Notes: generated by a model not told the origin, from the sequence alone. 64,000 nt of DNA from Selaginella moellendorffii (GCF_000143415.4 NW_003314321.1:504736-568735); one strand, 5' to 3'. Positions 43,284 through 54,980 are shown, counted from the stretch's first letter. A program made the numbers and translations.

Positions 43284-43951
43284 CGCCTGGCCAAGCCCTA
43301 AAAGGATCTTCTTACATTACGTGGCATTTTACCATTTAAAGATTATTCTCTTACATTTTTTTCAAACGCGATCATCTTTATAGAATATTGTAAATTTCAT
43401 TTATGCATACAAATTTGGTGGTATGGTGTAGCTCTAGGGAGAGTTGCCCAGTGCAATGTAAACACCCTGAATCAAGGGAGGTCCACTGTGAATTGCTGTG
43501 AGCTGAACACTATTAAATTAAAAGAAAATAATAAAATTAGTTTGGATGGTTTTTTTTTCTTCTTAAAAGACTCTAATTGACATTAAATTAAAAATTTATA
43601 AATTCTAGTAATATATAAAAATATTGTGTGTGTGTGGTGCCATCTAGCGGTTGTTATTCATTTAGATTAATCTTGTATTTATAATTTATAGACATGTTTA
43701 TAATTATAAACTTCTGGATTATTAAATAAATAAATAAATAAGATTAGCACTGAGCAAACTTCCCATGCAATGCGCAACAAATATTTTTTATTTGCTTTTA
43801 CATTTATTTTAATAATGTCTAAACTTAATTACTGATTTTCTTTTAACCTCTATCACTGTATCATAGAGTGACTTATCACTTTAGCTTAGAAAAAAATTAG
43901 GAAATTTTAGTATGGTCCCATGCCTGATGGGTGTTGCGGTGACTTAAAACA

Positions 43952-43988
<37 letters not shown>

Positions 43989-45013
43989 GAACTTTCTTAA
44001 GCTAATTTTTTATATCAAAAGGCATTGATGCTTAGTTAATACTCTCTTAAACTAGTGTTTAAACTAAAAAAGTTAAATATCCACAATATATAGGCGGAAA
44101 TTGATCTAATTGCGCCATCAGAGGGGGTTCATGTTTGGGGCCTTGTTTAGCTCGGCCGCACAGACATCTACCGGCGCAAGAACTAGAGCAAATGCATGCA
44201 TGTGGGTAAAAGTAGGTCGTCAATGACAGAAAGCCTGGAGTGTGCAAGGTCTTCATGTAAGGATCAGCTCGATCAAGAAGAAGACGCTGCCGTGGCGCTG
44301 CGTGCCAAGGTATGTTTGTCCTCTTTATCTCTTGAATTCTCCTGCTTAATAAGCGGAGCGAGCTGAACGGCTTGGCCAAAGTACAGGCGCTGACTGGGTG
44401 CTGGTAGAGGAAGAAATTGCAACAGCCATTGCTATGATGTTTGTCCTTTATCCCGTGCAGGTGGCTAGTTGCAGGCCTTGCGGGGTCCATGAACACCGAG
44501 AGATTTCTTGGAAATTCCTGCTCTTTGAATGTGTACTGCTGATGAAGATCTTCTCAAAGTGGCTTCACTTGCAAGAGATACCTAGAACTTTTAACAATTG
44601 ATTCTTTCTAACCTTTAAGCCTTTGTAAACTCAAGGTTCTTTTTATCCTGCTTACAAACTCAAGGTGCACTGAGTACAGTTGGTGGGCATGAGACCGCTT
44701 TGGACATGAGTGGTGGAGACAGGGTATACGTGCTAGGAATGACGAGAGACTGGAGCCAAGGGCTTTGAAGGGATAAACAAGAATGATGTGGGGTCAGAAG
44801 GGCATGTTGTTGCTCTTGATTTGGGATCACAAACATAAGTCTTAATTGGATGTTTTTCTGCATTGACGAAATGCTTAAGTATTCTCTTTTGTGCATCTGG
44901 GAATTTGGCACTAAGAATTTGAGCAAGCTCAGCATGAGGATCTGGGCTAGGAATGGAACCTCATGGTGATGGCATTTTAAGAAATTGATATTGCATGAGC
45001 AGCCTTTAGACTT
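43284..45013. other. Intergenic DNA with microsatellites
   Basis: AT-rich. Contains an AAAT run near 43,725 and a TATC run near 43,952. A minus-strand stretch near 44,720-44,970 reads PDPHAELAQILSAKFPDAQK without stops for about 80 codons, preceded by a stop; it looks coding-like but I cannot name it. No complete gene. Confidence 0.45.
43952..43988. repeat. (TATC)n microsatellite
   Basis: About nine uninterrupted copies of the tetranucleotide ATCT/TATC. Confidence 0.95.
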
Positions 45014-45087
45014 ACAGAAATGTTCAAGCTAGTCAATAATATCATTCTAAATAGTGATAAATTATTGACTAGCTTGAACATTTCTGT
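45014..45087. repeat. Perfect 27-bp inverted repeat (hairpin)
   Basis: Left arm 45014-45040 (ACAGAAATGTTCAAGCTAGT...) and right arm 45061-45087 are exact reverse complements over 27 bp, separated by 20 bp. The loop contains a further short complementary pair (ATCA/TGAT). It could be a foldback or MITE remnant, or a hairpin RNA precursor. It lies about 270 bp upstream of the first 2OG oxygenase start. Confidence 0.95.
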
Positions 45088-45354
45088 ATATACAAGTTTT
45101 TCCATTTGCTGGGCCATACAGCAATAAAAACAATGGACGCGAGATTATATTTTTGTCAACGCAAATCTACGCTCTTTGTTAGAAAAAAGTGAAGCATCGA
45201 GTTGACTGAGAAGGTTAGCTAGTGAACACCCAACACCCAAGCACTGGCGACCATCGGGACACGTTGATATATCCCGCTCCAAATGTGTCGCTGCTATAAA
45301 GGTGCCATTAAAAGCAGGAAAAAAAGAAAAGAAAAGGAAAGAGAGATCTTTGCA

Positions 45355-46553
45355 ATGGTTGAGGAGTTTGTTCCAGTCCAGGAGCTCGGCAAATCCTTGA
45401 AAGAGGTCCCCAAGAACTACATAGCTCCCGAGGACAAGATCCCGGTGGTGAACGAGCCTGGAAAGTCCGTCCCGGTGGTTGATCTCTGTGACTTTGATCT
45501 CAGCCCCAAGCAGCATGAGAGAGTGGTCCACGAGATCGCAACTGCCAGCAGCGAGTGGGGGTTCTTCCAGGTGATTAACCACGGCATCGATGTTGCCAAG
45601 CCGCAGAGGGCGTCGATGGATTTCTTCGAGCTGCCAAAGGAGGAGAAGCTCAAGTACGCTGCCAAGGAGTATGGCTTCAAGAGTGATGGCTATGGAAGTA
45701 AGATCTCCAACGCCGACGATGCTGTCCTACTATGGAGGGACTACCTTTTCCTGTGCACGTCTCCAAAGAGAAACTTGGATAACTGGCCCACACAGCCACC
45801 GGAATACAAGTAAGTCAGCTTCCCTGTTCTTCCATTTCTTTGTCTCGTGAAAATTTCCCTGTTCTTCCAGTTCTTCGTTTCTAAACCCCGTGACTGCTAA
45901 CTTTCCAGAGAAGCGATGTCCGGTCTCGCTGATGACTTCCTGATGCTCGCAAAGAAAGTCCTGGGATTCCTATCCGAAGGTGTCGACCTCCCTACTGACT
46001 ACTTCGAGAAGTGCTTCGGAATTCCCAACCAATCCATCCTGACGAACTACTATCCCGGTTGTCCAGAGCCTGACAAGGTGCTCGGCTTCATGCCCCACTC
46101 CGACTTTGGAGGACTTACGTTGCTGCTTCAAGATGGTGTTCCCGGCCTCCAAGTTCTCAAGAACAACACCTGGGTGGTCGTCGAGCCCATCCCGGGAGCA
46201 ATCACCATCAACATCAGTGATCTCCTTGAGGTAAACGTTCTTCCTGTTTTGCACTTGTGTTTATGATGAATTCCCAGTTGATGAGCAACGGGAGGTACCG
46301 GAGTGTCATCCATCGCGTGCAAGTGAACGCGTCGCGTCCCAGGATGTCCATTGCTTGCAACTACAGCTGCTCGTTTGATTCCGGTGTTGCCCCTGCTCCG
46401 GAACTCATCGACGAGGAGCACCCCCAGCTCTACAAGCCTGTCAACTTCGGAGACTACGTTCAGGCGGTGGTGAAGAAGGGTCCAACTGGAAAGTCTTACA
46501 TGCTTATCAACCACGACTCCAAACCGGAGTACATGCTCTTCCAAAAGCATTGA
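45355..46553 (+). CDS. 2-oxoglutarate/Fe(II)-dependent dioxygenase, tandem copy 1 (3 exons)
   Basis: Exons 45355-45809, 45909-46230 and 46278-46553 give 350 residues. The N-terminal DIOX_N domain (VPVVDLCDFDLS; EWGFFQVINHGIDV) is followed by the double-stranded beta-helix core with Fe ligands His215 and Asp217 (FMPHSDFGGLTLLLQD) and His271 (SVIHRVQVN), and the 2-oxoglutarate-binding RxS (RPRMS, R281 and S283). NYYPGCPEPDKVLG is the family signature. Such DOXC-class enzymes hydroxylate or desaturate flavonoids, hormones and other specialised metabolites; the substrate cannot be told. Intron positions match copy 2 exactly. GAGAGATCTTTGCA directly before the ATG is shared with copy 2, showing that the duplication includes the leader. 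Confidence 0.95.
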
Positions 46554-46825
46554 GAGAAGCAAGGTTTTCTACTGTGATCCTGGAAGTATCAATCAGAACA
46601 AAGAAATAATTATTGAGCTTCACGTTCACAAGAGGGCAGCTACATTATGAAAAACGCAATAGATCTTTTTGTCAAACTTTGGAACGTCAATGATACCCAA
46701 ATGTTAAGGACAGAAAAAAGTCAAGCCTCGAGTTGACTGGTAGCTAGTCAACACCCACCTGCTCCAATTGTTTCGCTATTAAAAAGGTACGAGCATCTGA
46801 AAGGACGAAAGGAGAGATCTTTGCA

Positions 46826-48053
46826 ATGGTTACGGAGTTTGTTCCAGTCCAAGAGCTCAGCAAATCATTGAAAGCGGTCCCCAAGAACTACATAGCTCCC
46901 GAGGACAAGGTCCCGGTGGTGACCCGCGAGCCTGGGAAGTCCGTACCCGTGGTTGATCTCTGTGACTTCAATCTCAGCCCCGAGCAGCATGAGAGAGTGG
47001 TGCGCGAGATCGCAAGTGCCAGCAGCGAGTGGGGATTCTTCCAGGTGATCAACCACGGCATTGATGTCACCAAGCCGCAGAAGGTGTCGAGGGAGTTCTT
47101 CGAGCTGCCCAAGGAGGAGAAACTCAAGTATGCCGCCAAGGAGTATGGCTTCAAGAGTGATGGCTATGGAAGTAAGATCTCCAATGCTGCCGACGCTGTC
47201 CAGCTATGGAGGGACTACTTTTTCCTGTGCACGTCTCCAAAGAGGAACTTGGATAGCTGGCCCGCGCAGCCACTGCAATACAAGTAAGCTAGCTTCTCTG
47301 TTCTTCCATTTCTTCGTCTCTGAAAGGTGGTCTGTTATGAAGTCCCTGTTCTTCCATTTCTTCGTCTTTAAACTCCGTGATTGCTAACTTCCAGAGAAGT
47401 GATGTCCGGTCTCTCTGATGACTTCCTGATGCTCACGAGGAAAATCCTGGGATTCCTGTCCGAAGGCGTTGGTCTCCCTACAGACTACTTCGAGAAATGC
47501 TTTGGAGTTCCCAACCAATCCATCCTGACGAACTACTATCCCGGTTGTCCAGAGCCTGACAAGGTGCTCGGCATCGAGCCCCATTCCGACTTTGGAGGAC
47601 TCACATTGCTGCTTCAAGATGGCGTTCCCGGCCTCCAAGTTCTCCAGAACAACACCTGGGTGGTCGTCGAGCCCATCCCGGGAGCAATCACCATCAACAT
47701 CAGTGATCTCCTCGAGGTAAAGTTCTTCCTGTTCTGCTCTGTCCGTCTCCAAACTTGTGTTTGTGATGAACGCCCAGCTGATGAGCAACGGGAGGTACCA
47801 GAGTGTCATCCATCGCGTGAAAGTGAACGCATCACGTCCCAGGATGTCCATCGCTTCCAACTACAGCTGCTTGTTCGATTCGACCGTCGCCCCTGCTCCG
47901 GAACTCATCGACGAGGACCACCCCCAGCTCTACAAGCCTGTCAAATTCGGAGACTACGTTCAAGAGGTGGTGAAGAAGGGTCCAACTGGAAAGGCTTACA
48001 TGTTTATCAACCACGACTCCAAGCCAGAGTACATGCTCCTCCCAAAGCATTGA
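46826..48053 (+). CDS. 2-oxoglutarate/Fe(II)-dependent dioxygenase, tandem copy 2 (3 exons)
   Basis: Exons 46826-47283, 47395-47716 and 47778-48053 give 351 residues, strongly similar to copy 1 along the whole length, with one extra residue in the N-terminal part (VTREPGKSVPVVDLC against VNEPGKSVPVVDLC). Fe ligands His216, Asp218 (IEPHSDFGGLTLLLQD) and His272 and the RPRMS motif are intact. Differences cluster near the active site (FMPHSD against IEPHSD; HRVQVN against HRVKVN), which could change substrate preference. Introns 2 of the two copies are the same length (47 and 61 bp) within a few bases in position; intron 1 here is longer because TTCTTCCATTTCTTCGTCT is repeated. Confidence 0.95.
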
Positions 48054-48154
48054 CAGAAGCAAGGTCTTGTACTGTGATCCTGGAAGTTGCAATCAGAACA
48101 AGTAAATAAAACAGTGAAGTGAACGACAAAGTTTTACCTGGTACACGCTCCAAG

Positions 48155-50200
48155 CTAGCGCTTGCTCCTCTCCTCGTCCTGCTTAGCTTTCTCTGCTTCG
48201 ACTACGCGCTGTGTCATCTCGTCTGTAAGCTGCTGCTTCCTGTCCACGACCCACTCAGCCACGGATTCAATGACGCTCTTGTCCTGCTCTTTAGTTGGTG
48301 GTGGTGAAGACGATGCGGTGGCAGCAGCATCATCCAGCACTTTTTGCTCAGCTACAATCCGCTCGGTCTCCTCGCGGGCAGCGTCGTTGAGTTTGGCGAG
48401 ATTGGGAGGCACTTGCGTTCTGCCTTGAGCTGCCGACATCGCGCGCTGTGCGTCAACCTCACGAGCCGACACGGACTGTACATGACGAATCGATCCCTGT
48501 AATACGTCCGTGAACTCGGAAGCCACATCCCCGATTGCGTCCAGGATCCCCCTGCCAGCTTCAGTCGCCGCCTCCATGCGTTGCTTGGTGTTTTCCTTCA
48601 CTTTCTCGGCATTGTCTCTGGCTTTGCTCTTTGCCTCGTCGTATTTTTCTCGAAGGTTACGTTGCTGTGGTTGAGGGGCTTCTGCTTTCTGTGGCCGATG
48701 TTCTTGGTGCTCTCCGGCTGTTGGCGTTGTGACAACACCCTTGACGTAATTCAGTACACCTTTGCCTCGATCTGCCGTCTCATCGGTCTTGTGCTTTACA
48801 TTTTCGACAGCGTCTTCACTTTTCTGCTTCAAGATCCCCGCCGTATCCTTGACTTTGTCCACCACCCGGATCCCTCTTGCTGCAGCCTCATCCTTCGTTT
48901 CATACACCTTGTTACGTGTGTCTTCCGCGGTGCCTTTGACACGATCCAAGAGAGCATTGCCTCGCTCAGAAGCCTCGTCTTTTGTCTCGTCAACCGAGTC
49001 ATCCGCCGCATTCTTGCCTTTCTCCTTCAGCTCATCGGCTCTGTTGCCAACTCGCTCGGTTCTATCGTGCGTCACGTCCTCGGTAGTCCCGGCCACAGCG
49101 TTCCTCAAGTTACTAGCCATCTCACCGAGTGCTCCAAACAGGCCTTTGCCTTGCTCCGAAGCTCTGTCCGCTGCGTCTCCAGCCTTGTGTTTTGTTTCAT
49201 CCACAGCACTCCGAGCTCTGTCCGTCACCTCGTCCTTGGTTTCCCTCACATACCTCTTCGTATCGTCCACCGTTCTCTGAGTTTTATCTTTCACCTCGTC
49301 CTTGGTTTCTATTGCAGATTTCTTCGTTTCCTCGGCGGACCTCTTTGCTTTGTCTGTCACCTCGTCCTTGGTTTCTCTCGCAGACTTCTTTGTTTCATCG
49401 GCGACCCTCTTTGCTTTGTCTGTCACCTCGTCCTTGGTTTCTCTGGCAGACTTCTTTGTTTCATCGGTGGTCCTCTTCGCTCTGTCTGTCACCTCGTCCT
49501 TGGTTTCTCTCGCAGACTTCTTTGTTTCATCGGTGGTTCTCTTGGCTTTGTCAGTCATCTCATCCTTGGTTTCTCTCGCGGACCTCTTTGTATCGTCCAC
49601 TGTCTTGCCAGCTCGATCCTTGATATCGTCTTTGGTCTCTCTAGCGGATTTTTTCGTGTCGTCGGCTCTTTCTCTGGCTCGGTCAGTTTGATCCTCGGTT
49701 TTTCCTTGGTATTCCCCAGCAGTCTCTCGAGCCCTGTCCGCCATATGACGTCCCTGTTCCTTGGCGTCCTCTGTGACGCCCCCGACAGCGTTCTTGATAT
49801 TCGTGGCGATTTCTCCCAGCGCACCGAGCAAACCCTTGCCATGTTCCTCGGTCTTGTGCTTGGCTTCATCGATCCTGTGCTTCGATTCATCGATCTTCTG
49901 CTGCCCGTGACTGGAATCCTCAGCCCTCTCGTCCTCTGGCAGTAGAAATCCCTTCTGGAACCATCCAGATCCCTGCTGCTGCTGGACTTCCTGAGGAGCA
50001 TGCGTCGACAATCCAGGCTGGGACGCTCCAAAAGCCTCCTTGACATCCTGGGCCGCGTTCTCGGCGCCCTCGGCGACACTCTGGGCTCTAGATTGAATCA
50101 AAACCTCCCATTACTCACAAATTTCCCCCAGCATTGCAGCGTTTGATCGAAGAATCGAATGGACATACCCGTGCTTCACTGCGCGCTTAGCGTCATCCAT
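48155..50200 (-). CDS. Group 3 LEA protein (late embryogenesis abundant, 2 exons)
   Basis: Exon 1 50169-50200 (MDDAKRAVKHG) joins exon 2 48155-50087 in phase for 654 residues. The protein is very hydrophilic and built from 11-residue Ala/Lys/Asp/Thr/Glu repeats, the LEA_4 pattern; a 22-residue double unit close to ETKDEVTDKAKRTTDETKKS recurs at least seven times in the middle, with longer blocks (GLLGALGEIATNIKNAVGGV and GLFGALGEMASNLRNAVAGT) repeated at each side. LEA group 3 proteins are disordered in water and fold into amphipathic helices on drying, protecting membranes and enzymes. No signal or transit peptide is evident. ACGTGGC upstream fits ABA/drought control. The ORF on the opposite strand (48,581-49,945) is an artefact of the repeat. 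Confidence 0.93.
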
Positions 50201-50260
50201 AGCCAAAAGCTTCCAGTTTGAAATGCTTCTAAACGGCGCCAACCCTAACTTCGTGTAGAA

Positions 50261-50267
50261 ACGTGGC
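50261..50267. promoter_or_regulatory. ABRE-like ACGTGGC in the LEA / zinc-finger divergent promoter
   Basis: ACGTGGC, the core of plant ABA-responsive elements, 61 bp upstream of the LEA start codon. A second ACGT (GGCACGTCAA) lies about 30 bp away; paired ACGT elements are typical of ABA-responsive promoters. Confidence 0.55.
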
Positions 50268-50421
50268 AAGCCTCTGGCAGCATCCTAGCCGCTGGCACGT
50301 CAACGGCTGGATATGGACTTACGCGCCGGGCGATCGATCATTCTCTCTTAAGCTATGGTGGATTCTTTGATCGATCGCTTGCCCTAGCTACATTCTCTGT
50401 GCTCTCTCTTCCCGATCAGCG

Positions 50422-51958
50422 ATGCGCGTATGGTGCCTGGGCTCATCGGCGGTGGTAGCAAGCTCCACCATTCAGCCGCGAGCGATCAAGAGCAGTATTG
50501 CGCCGCGATGGACGTGCTGCAGGGGAGATCTCAGGTTTCTTGACTATAACTTGGTCGGATCGTCGGCGGCATTCCTCCGGAGCTTTGGTTTCACGCCCTC
50601 GAGGTAGGAAATATCGCTCGAAATATTCTAAGAAATCGATCGATCGCTGTTTTGTTAGGAATGGCAAAGAGCTGCCTTGTGCCGATTGCCGAGGACGAGG
50701 GTATCTTTACTGCAAGGAGTGCGATCTCGGCAGCCCGTGCTCCTCCTGTGTGGAATGCGCTGGAAAGGTATACAGCTTGTTCTAAGATCTCATCTTATCT
50801 TCTTTCATGGAGTTCCTCCCAGGGGATTATGAAGTGCCAGCAGTGTCAAGGCGATCGAGTCGTGCGAGGAAGATCGGTCTACATGCACGAAGAGTTTTGG
50901 GAGAAGCTCCATTCAGTGTAAGTTCCTTCGCTCCATTTTTTTGTTGTCTCTCTATCTCTCTCTTTCTTTTTCTCTTCTCGGCGCATAGATGGTTTTCTAG
51001 ACTGCTCTCTCGGATGCTGACCTCCTGCTTGTCTGGGAAGGTTTTTGGAAATTGCGATGGCTGGTTTTTCGATTAACAGTTTGTCCGCGACTGGGCCTAA
51101 CGTTGGTCGTTGTCAAGCAGCTCTTCCATCACCGTGAAGGACGACGAAGCCATCGAAAACATGAGCATTCCAGCGGCTGTCGCCACCAAGCGTGTATATG
51201 GTCCTGTTACCGCAGCAACCCGGACCAAGATCAGCCATGCGCTAAAGGTTGGAAATACCATCGTAAATACCATCGTCGAGACTCACAGTTTCTCTCGTAG
51301 GACTTCGAAAGGCGGACTGGCTCAATAAGCAGTCGCATGAGGAAACTACACGAAGATCCAGTTTTGCACGCTGAAAGAGTAGCTGCGATTCAGGTATGAG
51401 AGTTTTTCAAAGCAAGGAGCTTACTGTTGTGCGTAGAAAGCGAAAGGAACGGATGAATCGAGGAAGAACATCTCGACTAAGCTGATAGCTTACTTCACGA
51501 ACCCTGAGAATAGAATCAAACAAAGTTTACGCATGAAAGGTACCAGCAAAGTACCCTCTCCACAAAGTTCCTGACGCAACTGTCACAATGCAGGCGTGAA
51601 GTATTACTGCCGAGCTTGTGGAGAGGAGGGCCATCGAAAGAGCTTCTGCCCGAGCTCCACAGAGCCACCACGGCCGAGCCGCGCAGAATCGCGATGCAGC
51701 GAATGTGGAATCGTTGGACACCGAGCAAACTCCTGTCCTCGAAGCGATCGGCGGCACATTGGCCGAGCTCCATACAAGTGCACGAACTGCAATGGGACAG
51801 ATCACAACGCTCGGACTTGTCCACAGATACTCGACAAGAGCTCGGCAAACAAATGCAGTATATGTAAAACTTACGGGCACAACAGGAGGACGTGCCCCGA
51901 AAGATCTTCCATGATACAAGAAACTCGCGATGGTGGTAGTGAAACTGAGGACCTGTGA
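50422..51958 (+). CDS. DnaJ-type Cys-rich / NUMOD3 / CCHC zinc-knuckle protein (7 exons)
   Basis: Exons 50422-50603, 50659-50767, 50823-50917, 51121-51247, 51301-51393, 51437-51539 and 51594-51958 close in phase on 357 residues. The N-terminus (about 1-60) is Arg/Ser-rich without acidic residues, like an organellar transit peptide. Residues about 65-105 are a DnaJ-type zinc-binding region (CADCRGRGYLYCKECD, CSSCVECAGKGIMKCQQCQG). The middle has two Ser-Arg-Lys/Lys-rich helical segments (GSISSRMRKLHEDPVLHAER; NPENRIKQSLRMKG) resembling NUMOD3 DNA-binding repeats. The C-terminus holds four CCHC knuckles (CRACGEEGHRKSFC, CSECGIVGHRANSC, CTNCNGTDHNARTC, CSICKTYGHNRRTC). A nucleic-acid-binding role in a plastid is inferred; I recall similar uncharacterised plant proteins. 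Divergent from LEA with 221 bp between starts. Confidence 0.85.
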
Positions 51959-52166
51959 ATACAACTTACACAACGAGAACACTGATCGATCGATCGATCA
52001 CCTGTACAAGTCGACGACGACGACCAACTGAAAACCAAAAAACTTACAAGGACGTAACCTTTGGCTGACTATCTTCCAAAAGATTGGCACACGCTTCCGG
52101 ACCTACACGCAGACTTGATGTTAAGTTTCCACAGAATGACGATGAGAAGTGTTCATTGCTCCTGCT

Positions 52167-54875
52167 TTAAACTGGGGTTTCCGGGAGGAGAAGATCGGTG
52201 TTGTCATCAGCATCGCTTTTCCGGAGATCCAGTGATTGTAGAGCGGGATGCTTGTAAGATCCCTGTATGCACTGAAGTAGCTCATCTTTTGCGCCGCTTT
52301 TCTCATCTTCAGTATCCTTCTTCATTGTGGTCTGGAATATATCAAGTGATATCAATAAGTGCTGGAAAGAACGTTTCGTGCATACGTACCTCCATAGAAA
52401 GGTTTGCGAAGATCGGCACGAACCGGCTTTTGCAATAGTTGTCGAAGAAGAGAGTGATAAACGGAAGAAAAATGGTGAGAATGGATGCATTGGGCTTTTG
52501 TTTAACCCCGAAGACGCCAATGAAAGTGATTTGCATCAACACCAGCGCAAATATGACGCTGCTATGGACGTGCGGCCAGAACTGTCCACTTGTTTCATAG
52601 GAAGGCTCATAGACGAACAAAACCTGCGACAAGCACAAAGAACTTCGTCAGAGAAAGGAAACATTGTCACGTTTGATCAACAGTACCTGGTTGCGATAAA
52701 CAATGTATCCAAACACGAGGTAAATCAACAAAAACGGGAGTAGCAACGGTGCCAGGACCGCGTACATGAGGCCCAGCAATATGAATAGTTGCACGCTTGG
52801 GAGAGCACGATAATATGGTAATGAAATAGCGTCTGTCTCGTCGAATGTGGTCTTGCCAAGGATTCGTACTTTGATGAAGTTGAGGAGGAAAATGCCAAGC
52901 TGTAGAATTTCCGTTGAAAACCCAGTCCAACCCGTAGTAAGAATGTAGGTGATGAAGAAAGTGGACTGCAATGAAATGCAAATAAGCGGAAAGTACAGAA
53001 CAATGTAAGTTGCGGCTTACTTGTCTCGGCACATAGATGGCCAACTGGTTTGGAATGTTCTTCGGCTCCGAGAAGCCAGCGTAAAGTTGATCGATCAGAG
53101 ATCCCGACAATGACGAGATGAAGAAGACGTTGCCAACCAGGAAAAAGAAGACTTTCCGTGCCGCTTCTCTTTCCTGAGTACTTCGAGAAACGTGTCCTTC
53201 GACCTTTGAGAGAAACAGCATAAGTGACGGAACAATGTAGAGCAATAGACTAAGTAGCACACTTGGAAGGTAACCAGTAATAACCGACTTAATACCAGGA
53301 CTGCAGCAAAAGGGCGATGTCAATACCAACAAGTGATGAACGAAAAACAAAAATAAGACTTACATCTTCAAGACAATTTTGATGGCAGGGAACCACTTCC
53401 TGAGATTTTCCAGCTGAGCGATAGTTTGAACGAGACCCACAGGGATGACGAAAGTGAGGATGATAGCGAACACCGCGACCCATACTCCGACTGCATAGAG
53501 CTTTGACAAGAGGAGAGGGATAGATAAGTTTGGCCAGTAGACATCCCTAGGTTCTGGAGCCCAATCCGTAACCCAGGCCATTGGATTTTCTGCTTGCTGC
53601 GTCTGTGCGGCCATAGCAGCGCCCCATCGGCTCTTGAACGAAACAAACGCACTAGGAAGTTCTGCCTGTAAAAGAAAAAACAAAACAAACGATGTAACTT
53701 CTAACTTTAAGGATCTAAGGTCACCTCGCCGTTGTTTTGAAGCTCTCGTTGGCCCTCTCTAAACTCGTCGAAGAGTTCCTCAAACTTTCGGGACTTGAAC
53801 TCAAGCTGGTCGACCTTTGAACCAAATAGTCCCAGCCACCCGTCTCGACAAGTTGGCCTTTCATGGGGAGCAATCTGCTTCAATCTCTCAATTTCCTTTA
53901 CGAGCGACTCAAGCGTTTGCTGCAAAAGTAAGTCAGTAACAAGAAACGAGAAAAGATAAAGAGCACAAACCTTCTTGCGCACCACTCTCCAATCGCGAAT
54001 AACCATTTGGTGGGACAAGTAAGTGTGCGGATGATACTGACTAAAAAACCGATCGATGGAAGCACTGTAGCTTTCTTCCTGGCTCTCTCGAGGTATAGAG
54101 CGAACAAGAACAGTGTACTGATCCGGTTGAGGCCGAGCGGTACTTAAAACCTCCAGCCGCTTCTGAGTAACGTGCTTGTATTCCTGGAAACCAAACAAAA
54201 GCTTGAATTTCAAGCAAAGCGAAAGAAATATTCCGGAAACACAGACCATGTGTAGAAGCCAATAAGCCGAGAATGAGATCACATATAGCGCAGCCAGATG
54301 AATCCAGAGCCTACGAAGAAAGAGAAAAAAGATTTTCTTCAAGGGAAGGGTATGATCGAATCTAATCGCTGAGAAAACAAACATACCGATTTGAGCCGTT
54401 ACTTATGTTGGAAATCGTGAATAAATCCAAACTATCGAAGAGAAGCCCAATCTGAGAAGCGTGAGACACCTGGTTGTCGGTGTAATTCAGCGGTGCTAGA
54501 ATTCCAACGCCGATGAGCGTGCAAATCGCGAAGAATCTCATGCTGGAGGAAGAAATGTAAGAGAAGAACGATCAATCGGAAAGGATCCAACCTGAAGATG
54601 AAAATCCGGAGGAGCACAGCCGCATCCAGGCCACACGACGCGATAATCTCGTCTTCCGATGGCTGGAGAGCTCGCTGGATCCATCCAGCTGATGGAACGA
54701 GGCTCGCGAGCTTGAATCGATCCGTCTTGAACACATTCTTCTGGCGCAGCACATACCTCGGGAAATACACATTGACATTCGTGCGCTGCTTGCGGAAGAT
54801 CGAGTAGAGCGAGTAGAAGATCACCGCGAGGCCGATGTTGATCCCGGCGGACGCTACCAATCCTCCCAGCTGCAT
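52167..54875 (-). CDS. OSCA: OSCA/CSC1-like calcium-permeable osmosensitive channel (10 exons)
   Basis: Exons, 5' to 3': 54592-54875, 54387-54542, 54247-54310, 53971-54183, 53725-53919, 53364-53665, 53021-53300, 52687-52965, 52390-52623, 52167-52331; phases close on 723 residues, normal for OSCA. The extracellular N-terminus and first helix (LGGLVASAGINIGLAVIFYS) are followed by NVYFPRYVLRQ, two further helices, the long cytosolic loop with RNA-recognition-like fold (YTVLVRSIPRE...), AFVSFKSRWGAAMAAQTQQ, and the RSN1_7TM core (PNLSIPLLLSKLYAVGVWVA; FVIPVGLVQTIAQLENLRKW; TTGWTGFSTEILQLGIFLLN). OSCA proteins are mechanically and osmotically gated cation channels at plasma or endomembranes. Convergent with the zinc-knuckle gene; divergent from the MFS gene, with ABRE-like motifs between them. 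Confidence 0.96.
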
Positions 54876-54939
54876 CGCTACAAACCGATAATCTTCGTCC
54901 TCCTCTCAAACCCTAGAAATAAAAATGTGACACAGTGTT

Positions 54940-54980
54940 ACGTGGCGCTCTGGCACGGGTCCACGTTATGCCGACGTGGC
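54940..54980. promoter_or_regulatory. Two ABRE-like ACGTGGC sites between OSCA and MFS genes
   Basis: ACGTGGC at 54940-54946 and again at 54974-54980, with a CCACGTT between them, 65-105 bp upstream of the OSCA start codon. The repeated element in a short divergent promoter suggests bZIP (ABF-type) control. Confidence 0.5.

Noticed and set aside
48581-49945. 454-codon plus-strand ORF opposite the LEA gene
   Set aside because: It is the mirror of 33/66-bp LEA repeats, whose period is a multiple of three and lacks antisense stops. The minus frame has the clear LEA_4 composition and a correct splice.
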